Numbered from the stretch's first letter, positions 14,613 through 29,515 are shown. The stretch is 64,000 nucleotides of DNA from Salminus brasiliensis (GCF_030463535.1 NC_132878.1:25389925-25453924), one strand, 5' to 3'. The notes: generated by a model from the sequence alone, not told the origin. Made by a program: numbers and translations.

Positions 14613-14700
14613 AAAAGAGAGGGGGAAATAGTGGGAGAGAAAGTGAGGGAGAGAGGAAGAGAAAGAGAGAGGGGGAGAGAGAGAGGAAGAGGGAGAGAGT
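14490..14700 (+). repeat. Purine-rich GA tract
   Basis: About 210 bp of GA/GGGA-rich sequence with a pure (GA) run at about 14563-14606. It may form triplex DNA. Confidence 0.9.
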
Positions 14701-14995
14701 AAATAATAATGAATAAAATAGTGCAGGTCTGTTTGATATTCAGGTTCAGGTTGTTTTCTGTGTTTTCATTGTCATGGTAACGCCATGTGGACTGTAATTA
14801 CATTAGTCCTGTACTGAACACACACACACACACACACACACCGTCTATGCCCCTTCCCCAACCCCCGTTGTTCTGCATGAGTGGCAGTGCTGAGAAACAG
14901 TTAATCACAAGGCAGCGATGTCATTATCAGAGGGCATTGTGGGTAAGGACGTGCTGACTTTGGCCACGTCAGGTGTTTCTGCTCTTTTTTAACGA

Positions 14996-15000
<5 letters not shown>

Positions 15001-15031
<31 letters not shown>

Positions 15032-15045
15032 ACACACACACACAT
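15001..15045 (+). repeat. CA microsatellite
   Basis: (CA) with one ATA interruption. Confidence 0.9.
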
Positions 15046-17652
15046 GCACATACACTAAGCGATATTCAGGTTTTTGGGGAGAACAGCAAGCAGTATGAAG
15101 CACAGAATTATGGGTAGTGTGCAGAAAGGAATTGTGGGTAATCAGGGCTTGTGTCAATTTTGGCAAGAGGAGAGACGCAGGTGTGCTGCCAATGACCTAG
15201 AACAGCATACACACACAAACACACACACACACACACAATTCACCATATGTGGAAATACAATCAAAATTCAGACCATCACACTATATACATTCTAACAACT
15301 GCTAACACACTTGCATAGACATCATACACACACCGTCCACTGTCTCTAAGAACACATTTTTCACTCTTCATACAATTACAGTCAAATTGTAAAGCTTTAA
15401 GTTATTTCAACCAGTGTGGTGTCCATGGCCACTTGAAAGTACTACTTAAAAAACATCCTTTTTTGTTCAGGCTCTAGAGGGCGCTCCAGAGCTAGTCCAG
15501 TAAGAATGGATCCACATGGAGCTTTTATGCAAAATTTTAGTCATTTGTAAGTTTTATGAGATGCACCTTCAACAAGCTTCTGGAAGATATTTCTTGGCAG
15601 AATTGGTTAAGTAAGTCAGACAAAATGCTAGCATCTTTCTGCCGTAAACATGGTTGCAGAAACACGCAAGACAACACAAGTTTCTTAAAATTTACAAAAT
15701 TAAGCAAAATTTCTGCCTCTTAACATCTTTACCCATTTAGCCCCTTTTAATAAGGACTCACTCGATAGTGTCCTCTAGCATTTTCAGCCTGACATCACCC
15801 ATATGGTTGTCTATGTTGATTACATGAACGTCATGCACGGTATAAGGTATGTGCCAGGATAATTGAAAACAGAGCTATTTTAAGTGCCAGTCACTGTAAA
15901 ATAAAATTGTGATGTGATGTGAAATGATAAATTCTATAAATATTTGTTGTAAATAATTGTTTCTTGGCTGCCACCATACAGCTGCTGCTGACAGTGGGAA
16001 GAAATGATGCTAAATTTGGGTATCAATAGCAGTTTGCTTGTTCTCAATAGCAAGCCTAGACAGTTTATCAGCTATGGTCCAACAGTTAAGATAAAGGTTA
16101 GCTAGTAAGCTAGCATTACATTACACAGAAAGGATGCTTAGCCTCGTAGCTGATTGATCGCGCAGGGTGGGGGGGCTGTCTGGATAAGACATGCCAATTG
16201 TGAATAGTATCTATAGAGCTACATTTTTAATGATGTAAGCTGTAAGCAATCTTCAAATTAACATGATTTATCTTTTACTTAATTTATCTTTTTGTAACCA
16301 GTTGATGTGATTTTAGAACAAGATGTGATTTACTGTAATTCATTTAAAATAAATAAATAAATAAATAAAAGCTTCTTCACAGAATTGAATGATTGGAAAC
16401 CCATTTTAGTCTCTTTATTGGAGCCACGGTATGCATAGTATAAGTACCATCGTTGGCTAAAGTTAGCCATTAGACATGTACATAGCTATTGCATTGGACT
16501 TTCTGAAGTCCATGAGAACCAAAACACACAGAAGTCTGGTTTCAGAATTCTGCACAAAACACAAGGCTGTCAATGAGGCTACATTTGCATTTGACCCAAA
16601 ACTGGAGTCTCCACGTGTTTCTTTTACTGCTAGCCGCTAATCAGATTATGGTCAGCGTGGGTTAAATATAGCCCCTGTTTTTCTCTGCTGGGATGAGGAT
16701 CAGGTCAACAGCAGACTTAAAATTGGAATGAGGGGCTTATATTTAACTTACTAACATGATTTATTGATTCTGAAGTAATTTATTCATCATTTATTCATCT
16801 TTAGTTAGAATTAAAAGAAGCAAATGATGGTTGGAACATTGGAGCAAAAGTTAGGATTGGACACAAGTAGGCCTATCTGTTCTCATACGGTTTCATTCGT
16901 TCATTCATTTCTTTTGTTTGTGTGTGTGTGTGTGTTTCTCCTGTCCTAACACACCTGCTTTGGTTCAAGATAGGCCTAATAATTAGCTGGTGTGAATTAA
17001 CTACGTAAAACGCAGAAAGCAGCTCTGTGGATCTCCAGACTAGACTTTGTGATTTTGTGGCCCAAATTAACTTATACATTAATTTATAGGTCAAGAAAAT
17101 TATTGATGTTCGGAGAGAGAGCTGAGACAGGAGTGCTTTTTCTGATGAGCTGAGTCAGACATACCCTCAGAGCAGAGAGAACTGAAGTATGTGTGGGCCC
17201 ACACTGAAAATGAATGTTTGGTTAAAATAAATAAATAAATAAATAATCTGCACACTTTCTCCCTTAATCTAAATATGGCTGATCAGCCAAAGTCATGTTT
17301 GGTGTCTGGGGCACTGCAGCTACACAGCGAATATAACTAACAAGTAATGGAAAGCTATTAGCATCAACATGCATTAGCATCGTGCATTGTCCTTTTTTAC
17401 CTATAGGAGTATGTCATACAGTTTCTCAAACCAAATAAACAATTCTATTGTTTATCACTGGAGCTCTGAGGTTAACAGGCTAACACCACACATTCAACAG
17501 TCACCCAGTTTTTTTTTCCATACAAATATTAAGGTGCATATTAAGGTCTCCAGTGTTCCACTTCCAAGTTTTATTTATGTTGATAGTCCACAGTAAGTGA
17601 ATACTGCACCCTAAACAACACTGACAAGTCTGCACTGCTTTAACAAAGATGT

Positions 17653-17689
<37 letters not shown>

Positions 17690-17854
17690 TGACGCAGTAA
17701 ACTGTGACTGACTTCTAGCGTTGTTAGCAATGGTAAACTGTGTTGCCTCTTTAGTTTGAATTCAATTAAAGAATTAAAGAAGCACTATTTGGACAGTAAA
17801 AACATGTCCTGATTGATCACATCAAAGGAAAGTAGACAATTGTTTACATTTGAC

Positions 17855-18190
17855 CAGGTTGACCAGCTTAGCTCCTGACCAGCATTTGGTATGTTTTTGT
17901 TTGAGTTTGATGGTTTAGCTGGTCTACAAGCATGATGAACCTAGTCTGACTGGGCTAGACTGCGAGAAGAGAAAGCTGGTCGACCAGCATGACCAGCAAG
18001 ACCAGGCTGGTTAACCTGCATAACCAAGCACGACCTAAATTAAATGCAACATACACTATGCTGGTCAAGAGCTGGTTAACCAGCTAGCTTACTTGCATAG
18101 AGTTTTTTTTTTTTTTTACCTGGATGGATCTTTTCAATCACCTTAACCATAAAATGCCAGCTTAGACCATCTAAAACCAGCTACTAGCCA
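17855..18190. repeat. GACCAGC/GCTGGTC-rich degenerate repeat
   Basis: Many direct and inverted copies of ACCAGCATGACCAGCA-like segments over about 330 bp. It may be a foldback-type element. Confidence 0.5.
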
Positions 18191-19739
18191 AAACATTGGA
18201 AAGGCTATAGGGTTATATTACATTAGCTTGTAAGTCCAGTGCAGAGGTTTTCGTTATCTATGCTCTTGTCTATAAAAATGGACAAACATTCACCACATGA
18301 GCTTAAACCCCATTCGATACTGTTATTTGTCAACTACATTAAACTTGTAGTTCCAGCATAAAACTGAAGAAAGCTAACTTTTTAGGTTTTGGGCGGCCAA
18401 GGGCAGCTTGGGTAAAGTCTCCTCCCAAAGTTCCTAGAAATGCTACTTTGGGAACATATGCTAGCATGCTCATTTAGCTTTTATGCAGTGTATCAGCAGT
18501 CCAGCAGTGTGTGGTATTAGCATCCTATTATCAAAGCTAATTCAGCATGGCATTCACTAATGGGTATTTCAGCCGTATCTAAAGACTAATGCAAGTGGAA
18601 CATCCGAATTTCTGAAGCGCAGTTAATATTCCAGTCATACAGGCAATACGGTCCATTAGCAAGCTGGATAGGACTGGATCAGCACAGGAGGAACCTTTGA
18701 CTTGACAGACTCATACAATACATTTAAACCCCTCCCCTCGCCGCACACACACATACACATTCATAGTCAATGGCACAATAGATTATCCTCCATTTGATTA
18801 AGCAGAAAGCATCCTGATCTACAGCACGGGTAACGGGACTTCAGCAATGTATTGGAATAGACATAAATAAAAGGAGCATGTAGAATAATGGGGTCATAAC
18901 ATGCAGCATTTCCAACAGCAGACGTGTTCGAATGTTTTATTTATTATGTTGCTTAAGCCGGAGACTCCCACTGGGATGGCCTGTTTGTTCGTCAACATGC
19001 GCCATGTTTGAATTTCACTTGACCACCTGAAAAGCCAGAAGTTAACACGTCCAGGATGCTCAGCGATCGGATCACTCAAACCACATAAGGAGGTGGTTAG
19101 AGACTCTATATACTCATACAGTGCCTGTTACATCTGCATTAACCCCTTTCCACAGGCTTCCGAGTAGCCACCATTCAGTCATTCAGTCAAAGGAACAGTT
19201 CTCTGAAAAAAATAAAAAAAATAAACATGATTTATCATCGATCGAGCTGTAGTCAATTAGCCAAGACATGTATGATGATTGTGGCCAGCGGGGCCATATA
19301 GGAGAGATAAGTTAGGATAAATCTAAGGGCCTGTGACTGATAGGGCCTATTAAAAATATTATTTTTACAAGTATTTTGGCAGATTTGGAAAAATTGCTAG
19401 AGTTCTGGGGCACAGTGTAATATCTTTATCTTTATGGGGCCCAAAATCCCTGGCAGTGCCACTGACTGTGGCATCTCTGTAAATACACACCTTAATGTGT
19501 TATATTTGCTTCAGAAATGTATCAAAATTGTACAAGTGCAAGAATAAAAATTTAAGCTAAAACTGGAACTCCATTCGGCTCAGCTCATTTGAGGTTTTGC
19601 AGAGTAAAGTAAGACATACAGTGTTCTAAATCACATCAATTTGTCTGCACCAGACAAGTGAAGATCTAGACATGTTTTGATAGACGACTTTGGGCGTGTA
19701 TTGCAGTCCAGTATTTGTTAGCAACATTAGCCTAGGCCT

Positions 19740-19940
19740 TTTTTTTGCAGTACAGCACACTTAAAGAAGGGGTTGTTGAGGGGTTCTTTATCAAACACAA
19801 TGGTTCCTCATAGAACCATGCATAAATGCCTTAGCCTGGTTATATGGTTCTTGATACACAAGCATGCCGTTTGCACATGTTTTTAATCAATTGTTTAAAA
19901 AAAGGTCTCTCTATAGTTATGAATGAAAGAACCCTTTTTG
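19740..19940. mobile_element. Diverged GGTTCTTT/AAAGAACC-type repeat
   Basis: GGGGTTCTTTATCAAACACAATGGTTCC at the left and GAAAGAACCCTTTTT at the right, with ATAGAACCAT inside. A similar fragment lies at 63405-63480. Confidence 0.4.
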
Positions 19941-20693
19941 TTTACAGTCTAGGGCTGGTCCAGCACAGTCATCCAGCCAAACGCATACCCTTTGCAAATG
20001 GTGTACATCTTCAGCATTGCATCACTAAGTGTTTTGCTCATATCATGGCAACCTCCAGAAGGTAACGTAGATTTAGCCATGGTTGTGAAAATGGTGACTC
20101 ACATGGTTCTTGCACAGGCTCCCAAATCTGGAGCTTCCCTGTGATCACGGACTCGGGATCAGCACGCCCCACGGCTGATCGAACATATGGATAGTAACTG
20201 TCCTCCCACAGAGACTCACCTGGCTATGGCACCTGGCTGACCTTTCTCAAACGCTGGCACAGTTTTCTGAGTGCTAATTCCTGTAGCACTCAGGCATGGT
20301 GCACCAAATCCAAATAAGCACACTTATGCATAAATTGGGAGTCAGTAAGAATTAAACACTGACACACACACACACAACGAAGAACTGTGCTTTAGTAGTG
20401 TGTACGTCCACCTCTGGTCTTGATGGAAATTTACACCACTTTTCTTAAAATGATCCAAATGAACTGCTTTCTGTACAGTCTTTATTTATTCACACACCTC
20501 CCTATAGTGAGTGGGGGTTTCTTTTCCACACCCTTCAACAACACACTCCCACAAGTTCCTAGTGTGGATTAAATCTGGAGATGAGGTTGGCAGAACAAGG
20601 GTTGATTCTTAGAATTAATTTACATTAGTCCTTTTTCGACCGTTTTCAGATGTTTACATAACAGCCACCCTTTCTTAATGGTGTCAAAATATG

Positions 20694-20699
<6 letters not shown>

Positions 20700-20738
<39 letters not shown>
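20700..20738 (+). repeat. TA microsatellite
   Basis: About 38 bp of (TA). Confidence 0.95.
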
Positions 20739-20741
<3 letters not shown>

Positions 20742-20857
20742 TTACTAGGCTTTGAATATTTATGAGCTACGTTTAAATTTCTCTATTTTGTCTTTATGCA
20801 ATTTTGTGTAAATGCAAATCTTCTAGCAACAAAAACCTCATTGCCTCAGTGTCTCAT

Positions 20858-21303
20858 TGTATACACTGATCAGCCATAACTCTATCATCACCTGCCTAAT
20901 ATTGTGTAGGTTTCCCTCATGCCTCCAAACCGACTCTACAGGACCTTTGATGGTGTCTTGTGGTATCTGGCACCAAGACTTTAGCAGCAGATCCTTTAAG
21001 TCCTGGACATTGTGAGGTGGGGCCTCTATGGGTTGCACCAATGGGCCTCAGGTGTCCATGACCCAGTTGCCGGTTCACCGGTTGCCCTTCTTTGGACCAA
21101 TTCTGGTATGTACTGATCATAAACAAAAACAAAAAACCCCAAAAGACCTGCCTGATGTTTTGACAGTTTTCTGGCCTGCAACGTTTTTCCTGCTTCCAAC
21201 ACAACAGCTTCAAAAACGAGCCCACCTTTTGACAGGAGCCACAGGAACCAGATCATCAGTGTTATTCACCTGTAAGTGGTGATGTTATGGCTGATCAGTG
21301 TAG
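20858..21303 (-). mobile_element. Internally deleted Tc1-like element with both terminal inverted repeats
   Basis: Terminal repeats TACACTGATCAGCCATAAC and GTTATGGCTGATCAGTGTA at the two ends. Read on minus it joins the 5' and 3' parts of the same family as 4656-5640, with the transposase core missing. Confidence 0.75.
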
Positions 21304-24300
21304 ACTGTAAGACTACAATATAGGAAGATATATTTCAATTAGGTTACACTTAATTTAAGTTAAATATTAGCTGCTTATAGCTGCTACATATGGCAGACAA
21401 AAACACACAAGAGCAACACAGAGTACAGGTTAATGTGCCTCCTTTCTCCACTCTCTTTCTGGGTTCTAGGTAAACGGTAGCTGGTGACAGAAATCATGAA
21501 ATCATGGTTGGATCAACCATGCAAAGTCCAGGAAAATGCTAAGATTGGCTAGGCTGGCATTATGTGGCATTATATGGCATGTTTTGCTAACTAGCTGGTT
21601 ATATTCAGTTATGTTAGTAACTCCAGTGCAATCAAACGTTGTACAATACACGTCTTAACTGATGCACCATCTTTTATCTTTTATTTTCATTTTTTTACTT
21701 ACTTTTTACATGTTTAACACCTCATTTAACACCTTAACACATTGAAGGGAAGTTGGTAAAATTACTTTTTATCCACAATCAATCAAATATATACCTGATC
21801 AAGCACAAGTTTATGTTCATCTTCTAACAATGTATAGAACATAATTTCTTGAAATTCCGACTGGTATCTTGAAGTGAGTGATTTTCTCAAACATTTCTCT
21901 CTTGAAATGACTTACTTTTTCCACATATGACTAATATCTTAAAATAATGACATCTCACAATTATAAGCGCTAGATTTCCACAACATGATGACTTTATATA
22001 TCTGAAAATGCTCATTATGGTGAAAGAATGGCTTACAGTAATATCCTTTTGGAATAATAACTCAAACAAAAAACAAAATGTAAAAATCTGCTGCAAGAAA
22101 CAGAGAGGTACTTAATGTTGGTAGCTTACAATGTTGGTAGAGTTCCATTAGGAGTACATACTGTGATGTGTAAGAGTGCACTGCAATTCTGCTCACTGCA
22201 TTAAAGCACCCATCAGAAACTGCAGAATCAACACCACTGAATTCACCTGGAGAACAATGGTGGGACAGTGTGTGTGTGTGTGTGTGTGTGCACTGTTACT
22301 TTATTCCAATATCACTTTTTTTTATCTAGGCTCAGGCTCCTACTTTTAGTGGATGTGCTGATGTTATCAGCACTCCAAATCACCACCAGACTGGCTCTCA
22401 ATAAAAGGTCTTCAGGTTAAAGTCTTTCTTCTTTGATTATCCAGGCTGGAGTTTTAAATGCCCCAAGGTCATGACCTCTCTGAAACAATCAATACTGCAT
22501 GACCTACACTCGTTAAGACTGCAGTCTGTGCCGGGCTGCAGTAAAGCGTAGCACTCGAAACAAATTCAAATGCAAATGAAGTAAGCTTCTCATTTTAACA
22601 AACATCTATTTGCTAATGATCACTTAGCCCAATGAAAACAGGCAGAAAAGCTGCGTTGTGGAATAATTGGAGTGGTCGTATTCAGGCTGCTTCAGGTGCA
22701 GCTATTAAATTTAGAGATTGAACAGTAAATAGGCAATTGTATTGTCCACAGCTGACTTGCCGTCAGTTTTGGATCGTGGAGACCAGGTGTGTGTGTGTGT
22801 GTGTGTTACACACAGGGGAGTCCTCAACTGTCTTCCCCTGTACCACACTGCACCTAACAGGCTGTCATGTGTGTTCATTAAAGAGGCCTGTATGCCCTCT
22901 GCTGTATGAAAATAGAACTGCAAATATTTTTTATTTATTGCTTTTTTCTGCATAATAACAGTAGTTGAGCTGTAAACAGAGCCATTCCGAGTGGGGTTTG
23001 GTGTGAAATGGATTTCTTTACAGATTTCTTCACAATACTGATCATAGGAACCAGGGGTTGCAATGACTACAACACTAATATAGCCCCTGAACCGATACAC
23101 ACCTTCTGTACTACATCAGGTACCTCTAAACTATGAATGTAGCTTTCTCAATTGAAAGATAACCGTGAGACCACCACAGTGAACAATTCTGACTCTGTAC
23201 GTTTCTCTAGAATGGAGTGATTTTCAGTTTTCACCTTTCTAAAAAAAAGAACCTATAGAAGTACTACAGGATTCCTGTCATAACTCCTATATTTTCCTGT
23301 TATACTTTCCATTTTCTACTTTCTACACTATATAACCATAGAATTACTATAAGGCAGCACTAAAGGTGTATTTTTTCAGTAAAGACAATAATAATACAAC
23401 AATATTATTCAGCTTTAACAATGTTTTTTATTATTATTATTACTATTACAACTACAGATGTTTTGTATGGCAATAAAATGAATGAATGAAAGAATCAACC
23501 AGTTCATTAATTTTGGCTCCTATTAAAAAGAGCATTGTTCTTACACTGTCACACACTGGAAAAAAAGTTTATCTTATCAAATGAAATAATCTGGAAGCTA
23601 CACATTATATCTGGTATCAATATGCAAAATGATGTGCTATGTCTTTAACCAAGCATAATTGCATATCTAGAACCAAGCAAAATGATCTGTTTTGTTTAAA
23701 CAAAATGCAAAATAAGATATGCTGTGTTTAGAACCAAAAGTAAAATGATCAACCAAATGCATTTCCCTAGATCAAACAACTTAAAACTGAACAAAAATAT
23801 TCTTACACTTATCTCAAAATGAAAAATATTAGATATGTAGACTAGATCTGAGATGTTTTTGTATATTTTTGCAGTGTACATTCAGACAAGAGTATTCGGT
23901 CTTTTCTAGTGGCTCTTTACCCCCATTTTAAGCACTTACTGGCTACAGACTAGCTAAGAGCTATTCTCGCACTCGCTCGCTCTCTCTCAGCCCACTGAGA
24001 CCAGACTAAAAGCCTACTGGACTCAAGAGACAAATACAGTAAATAGTCCATTAGGCCTGACAGTTACAAACTGCTGCTTTAACAAACATTTCAAACATGA
24101 TTAAATGGTCTGGAGAGCACATATATAGTGATGAACAATGTGTAATGATTTACATCAGCTGGCTACTTTCCAAAGGAAATGCATCTGTTTTGTTTCCCTT
24201 AATGTCTCCTTAAATGTCTGTGAGAGCCATGGGGGATTTTATATAGAGAGAGAGGGAAAAAGAGAGAGAGGAAACAAGTCACCAGTAAGATGCTTTTAAA

Positions 24301-24414
24301 GGTTCCATATCAATAAATTTTCTTTGAGGTTTGATGTAGTCTTTTAACACTAGTAAAGTTTTACATTTTCTTCCTCGTTCATACAGTCCATATTGTTCTG
24401 TACCCTTCTAATAA

Positions 24415-24705
24415 ATGCACAGAGGTGCAAATGCACACATAGCTTGTCTAGTCTCCATCCTGCCAATAGAATAGGATTCTCTGGAGCAGAAAACATGTAC
24501 CTATGGGCACCATGTCTAATGTTAGGTGTGAGCTAGAGGGGTATAAAGCCCCCCAGAATTGAGCTGTAGAGCAGTGGAACTGTGTTCTGTGGAATGATGG
24601 TGCTCCACACAGTACTTTTAGGGTGAGCTGGGCAGATGGGTGGTGATTAGCCAACATCCTCACCTCACTAACGCTCTTGTTGCTGTATACAATCAGATGC
24701 TATAA
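24415..24705 (-). mobile_element. Partial copy of the same MITE family
   Basis: Minus-strand match containing the GGGGGGCTTTATACCCC and CATCATTCCACAGAACACAG segments; both termini are degraded. Confidence 0.65.
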
Positions 24706-25058
24706 AATCATCTTTAATTATTAGTTATTAAATGTCACTAATCATTATGTGTGATATGTTATTAAATTCTTCATTATAACAAAGACATTTGTAATGTCGG
24801 TTTAAATGCACATCAGACCAAATGGCTGTGATTACTATTTTAGCCAACTTAATAACATTCAGTGAGCTAATCTGACATAAATAGAACAAAGCATTGGTGC
24901 CAAATAGGCACATATGACTTTTTTATGTTCATTTATTTTTAGTTGTAGCTTTGAAAAGTTTTCTGTCATGCAACATTTGTATGTTTTATTACATTGTTTG
25001 TTTTATTCCTCCTGTAAAATGAGACAAATGACACTTACACTCATCATACCTATGAAGT

Positions 25059-25237
25059 GCAGTGGTAGCTCAGAGCTCTGGGCAACTGATGACAGGGTTG
25101 TGGGTTCGATACCCGAGCTCGGCAAGCTGCCACTGTTCAGTAAGGCCCTTCACGCTCTCTGATCCTCAGGAGCTGGAGTTGTCTGCCCACCGCTCTGTGT
25201 GTGTGTCTAGTCCACCCCTAGTGAACTAGGGGCAGTG

Positions 25238-25292
<55 letters not shown>

Positions 25293-25386
25293 CTAGTGTG
25301 TGTGTTTGTGTGTTCACCACCGCAGATGGGTCAAATGCGGGGGACACATTTAACTGGTCAGTGACAAATACTTGCACCTTTATATG
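25059..25386 (+). mobile_element. tRNA-derived SINE, copy 1
   Basis: The head contains A-box and B-box-like segments (GGTAGCTCAGAGCTCTGGG, GGTTCGATACC). The body and tail (CAAGCTGCCACTG, CAGATGGGTCAAATG, AGTGACAAATA) match two other copies in the window. It contains a 46-bp CA expansion between CTAGTGAACTAGG and CCTAGTTCACTAG. Confidence 0.75.
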
Positions 25387-25883
25387 TGGATCCATCCATT
25401 ACAAGCTAATCTTGGTTCTGGAAACACGATGGTCCGAGATATAATATATTCAAATCTATTATATAATCAAATCTATATTTATAATAATCTAATTATCTAT
25501 TCATTAGCTAGCTAACTAACTAAGGCTGCATCTGGAGGTCTTAGCCAGTTTCACACATGCATATTTAAAGTATAATCTCAATATTACACAGATATTTTTT
25601 TAATAACGCCACTCTCTTTTAGTCTAACCTACGTTTGTTCAAAAAAATCCAAATGAATGAAGAATGTGGTTGAACCCATCCAGTCTGCTCTCAAGCCGAA
25701 AGTGGGGGGAAACACACAGGGAGGAAAAACCGAGCACACACTAAACAGATGAATGGGTAATTTGATGAAGTTTGATTATTCTGCGTCTCGTTTTAAAGAG
25801 CACAGATCTGAAGCCCTGGCGGGTCTCTGGGCTGTCAGCGGGGCCGTTTGGAGGTGATTTTATTTGTTTACAGTTAATTCAGG

Positions 25884-25926
25884 TGCATTGTGGGAGAGGA
25901 CTAGTGATTGACGTGGCGGCCATTTT
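25884..25926 (+). promoter_or_regulatory. Core promoter elements of the H3.3 gene
   Basis: Three motifs lie within 43 bp. TGCATTGTGGGA (25884-25895) resembles the ZNF143/THAP11 promoter motif in reverse. TGACGTGG (25909-25916) is a CRE-like site. GCGGCCATTTT (25916-25926) is a YY1 site in reverse, which is typical at the start site of TATA-less housekeeping genes. They sit about 100 bp before the donor of the non-coding first exon. The binding factors are inferred from motif matches only. Confidence 0.55.
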
Positions 25927-26030
25927 GCCGCTGGCCGCTCGGCTCCCATTGTGTGTGAGAGATAGTAAACAGAGAGTGGAGGAAAAGCTGCACACATTTC
26001 ACTGACCCAAATTCAACACTCTCGCCGCAG
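25927..26030 (+). other. Non-coding first exon (5' UTR) of H3.3
   Basis: The exon ends CTCGCCGCAG and is followed by a consensus GTAAGTG donor at 26031. H3.3 genes in vertebrates have a non-coding first exon followed by an exon starting just before the ATG. The left end is approximate, set from the YY1-type initiator. The 956-bp intron 26031-26986 ends in TTTCTTCCTGCAG, and the second exon begins at 26987, 14 bp before the ATG. Confidence 0.65.
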
Positions 26031-26464
26031 GTAAGTGCACCGCCGAGTCGCAGTTCTCTCCCTAAGACACTTTCCCGCCGCTTTGTGGAACTTTTAGGCG
26101 AAACGGGTGTCATTTTAGGTGAGAAAATAACGTGTAAGCGCTGCGTCGTCGTCGTCGTCGTGTTGAACATGAGCGCCGAGAGCAGAGCGCGGCTTCGTTG
26201 CTTCTCAAAGGAGGAGGCAGAAAAAATCCCCACTTTTTTTCCTCCTCCTGATGTGCGTTTTTACTTCGGTTTTACGGCGCGAATTCGCGGCGGGAACCCC
26301 GACTACTGTGCTCGTCCCTCTCCCGAGAGTGTCTGCTTCTCGGCCGGGGAGGTTTGGAGCAGCTTCGCGTCGTGGTTTTTGTGCTTTATGTGAAAGTTCA
26401 GGTCCTCTCCACTCGCTCTCCACTACAGTTGCTCTTCAAATTGCGGCCATAATCTTGCGGTTTA

Positions 26465-26625
26465 GGGCGGGGGTTACGAGACACGGCCCCGCCCACGCAA
26501 CGGCTACACGATGCTGCGATTGGCTGAGATCTTCAACTCTTAACTCGCTATTGGTTCTTGTTCGCAGTGACGTTATGCGCATTTCTCTGGTTGGTTGAAA
26601 GACGGTTTCGGCGAGCGCTGATTGG
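26465..26625 (+). promoter_or_regulatory. Second promoter-like cluster inside H3.3 intron 1
   Basis: The cluster contains a GC box GGGCGG (26465-26470), an inverted GC box CCCCGCCC (26487-26494), three inverted CCAAT boxes ATTGG (26519-26523, 26550-26554, 26621-26625) and a CRE-like TGACGTTA (26568-26575). The surrounding DNA is CpG-rich. CCAAT plus CRE arrangements are known for H3.3 promoters, so this could be an alternative or intronic promoter or an enhancer of the same gene. No good downstream donor was identified. Confidence 0.45.
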
Positions 26626-26994
26626 CGGTGTTTCATTTATTGGGTCTTTTTTTTATTTTTATTTTTTTTTCCTAAAGCCTGAAATAGCATGTGGGACAGA
26701 GTGTCACCTCGGGTAATCAACACACTATTACAGCCAACGTGTTTTTATTGCTGGGTAATAAAACAGTAGGAATAATGCAGTTCTTATTAATATTAATTAT
26801 GGGTTAAAAATGGTTTAAAAATAGCTACTTTTGCCAGGTTTATGAAATTAGGTCACATGTACTGCAAGTGTGTTTGTGATGCAGCACTTTGTGTTACTTG
26901 CATTCAAAGCCATTTCCTCCATTAGGTGCACATGTTCAGCACACTGGATTTTATTTGGGTTCAGAAGTTGTACTTTCTTCCTGCAGGTGACTGA

Positions 26995-28064
<1,070 letters not shown>

Positions 28065-28417
28065 GCTCTCCTCTTCCCGCTCCTTTTCCCTCTTTTTTCG
28101 CGTTCTCTCTCTCTTTCTCTCTGTCTCTCCCCCTCTCCACTCGTCTCCTCCCTCTTTCTTGGTAGAGTTTAGAGTATCAGCGACGGGGAGGCCAATGTGT
28201 TTCAGTCTAATAGTGCTGTCTCACTGACGCGTAGGGTACCTGTTTGTGCATGTAACAGATGCTGCTGATCACCTGCCCACACGCACTCGCATGCACAGAC
28301 ACACACACATACATAACACACATTCTGGCGCACGCACGCTGAGTACATGTATACATACAGTTGGAGCATAAACGAGGTCCACCCTTGCCAAGCTTGGGGT
28401 CTTTCACAGACGTTTAC

Positions 28418-28425
<8 letters not shown>

Positions 28426-28467
<42 letters not shown>
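28426..28467 (+). repeat. CA microsatellite in the H3.3 3' UTR
   Basis: About 42 bp of (CA), expected to be transcribed as part of the H3.3 mRNA. Confidence 0.9.
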
Positions 28468-28472
<5 letters not shown>

Positions 28473-29509
28473 CACACAGAGAACAGAGGGGTGGTTTCTG
28501 GGGTTAGTCTGCTTAAGGGGAGCGGCAACTTCCACAGCAGGGTGCTACTAAAACTGCCCCAGGCCACCTTTATCTACTCTTACACACCTGTACCTTCCTA
28601 CCTTTTACATATACACCTTAACCTCCTTGTCTGTATCTCCGTAGTTCTTTCTATACATCGGCACTTCTCTGTATACCGATACCTTCATATCTGTATCTCC
28701 ATACCTATACCTCTCCTTGTCCAGCCTAAATACAGCTGTCTTCAACAGTCCTCCAGTGTCCCTTGTATTTCGACCCATCGGCAGATTTGTGTGCGTGTAC
28801 GCGCAGGTTCGTTTAACCATCCTCCCACCCCCTCTCAATGTGTGTGTGTGTGGACATTGTGATCAGCAAAGCAGAATCGTATTCAACTGCAAACCAGCAT
28901 CTATTGGTTAAAAGTTGTTATAATATTGATGATTACTATTATTGTTAATATGGTGTCTTTTTTTCTATGATGCATACACATGACTTGTTTTACCACTGTT
29001 AGATTAAAAAAAAGAGCAAAACTACAGAAAATTTGAATGATTTTGTTTTCATTTTTCTTCTGTTTTGGTTTTGTTTTGTTTTTTTGTTTTTTATCATAGT
29101 GATTTGCCGATCCTGCTCCTCCTGTTATAACTTCAGGCAGCCACAGGGGGGCGCTCTAAACCAGCCTCTCATTCACTCTCACTGTTATTCAGACATCTCT
29201 CCTCCTCTCTCTCTATTTTCTTTCATTTTCTCTCTTTCTCTAGTTTCTCCCTCTCCCTTTGTTTTCCCATGAGCTTTTCTTTTTTCCTTCCACTGATCGG
29301 CATTTGTCACGAATTGTAGCAAAAAAAAATGTCACCTTTAGTTTTTTTTTGGAGTGTTTCACTCTTGTGTAGACCTTTTCGCCTCTCTCTATTTCTCGCT
29401 CTCTCGTTGTGGTACACAGTATAACTTCATGTTTCTGTTTATTTTTCGTATTCAGAAATTTAAAATAAGCTGATCTTTGTATTTTCCAAATTTCTCATAC
29501 TATGGTGGT

Positions 29510-29515
29510 AATAAA
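29510..29515 (+). terminator. Poly(A) signal of H3.3
   Basis: AATAAA with a GT-rich downstream element. It is the first canonical hexamer noticed after the coding region on the sense strand. Confidence 0.6.

Larger units (their letters stand above)
15050..24400. other. Intergenic stretch without a recognised gene
   Basis: Between the connexin upstream region and H3.3. Only repeats described separately and A+T-rich unique sequence are seen. No open frame resembled a known protein; short exons of an unrecognised gene cannot be excluded. Confidence 0.5.

Noticed and set aside
28065..28200. Histone 3' stem-loop downstream of H3
   Set aside because: No stem-loop consensus was seen. The gene has introns and an AATAAA, as expected of H3.3.
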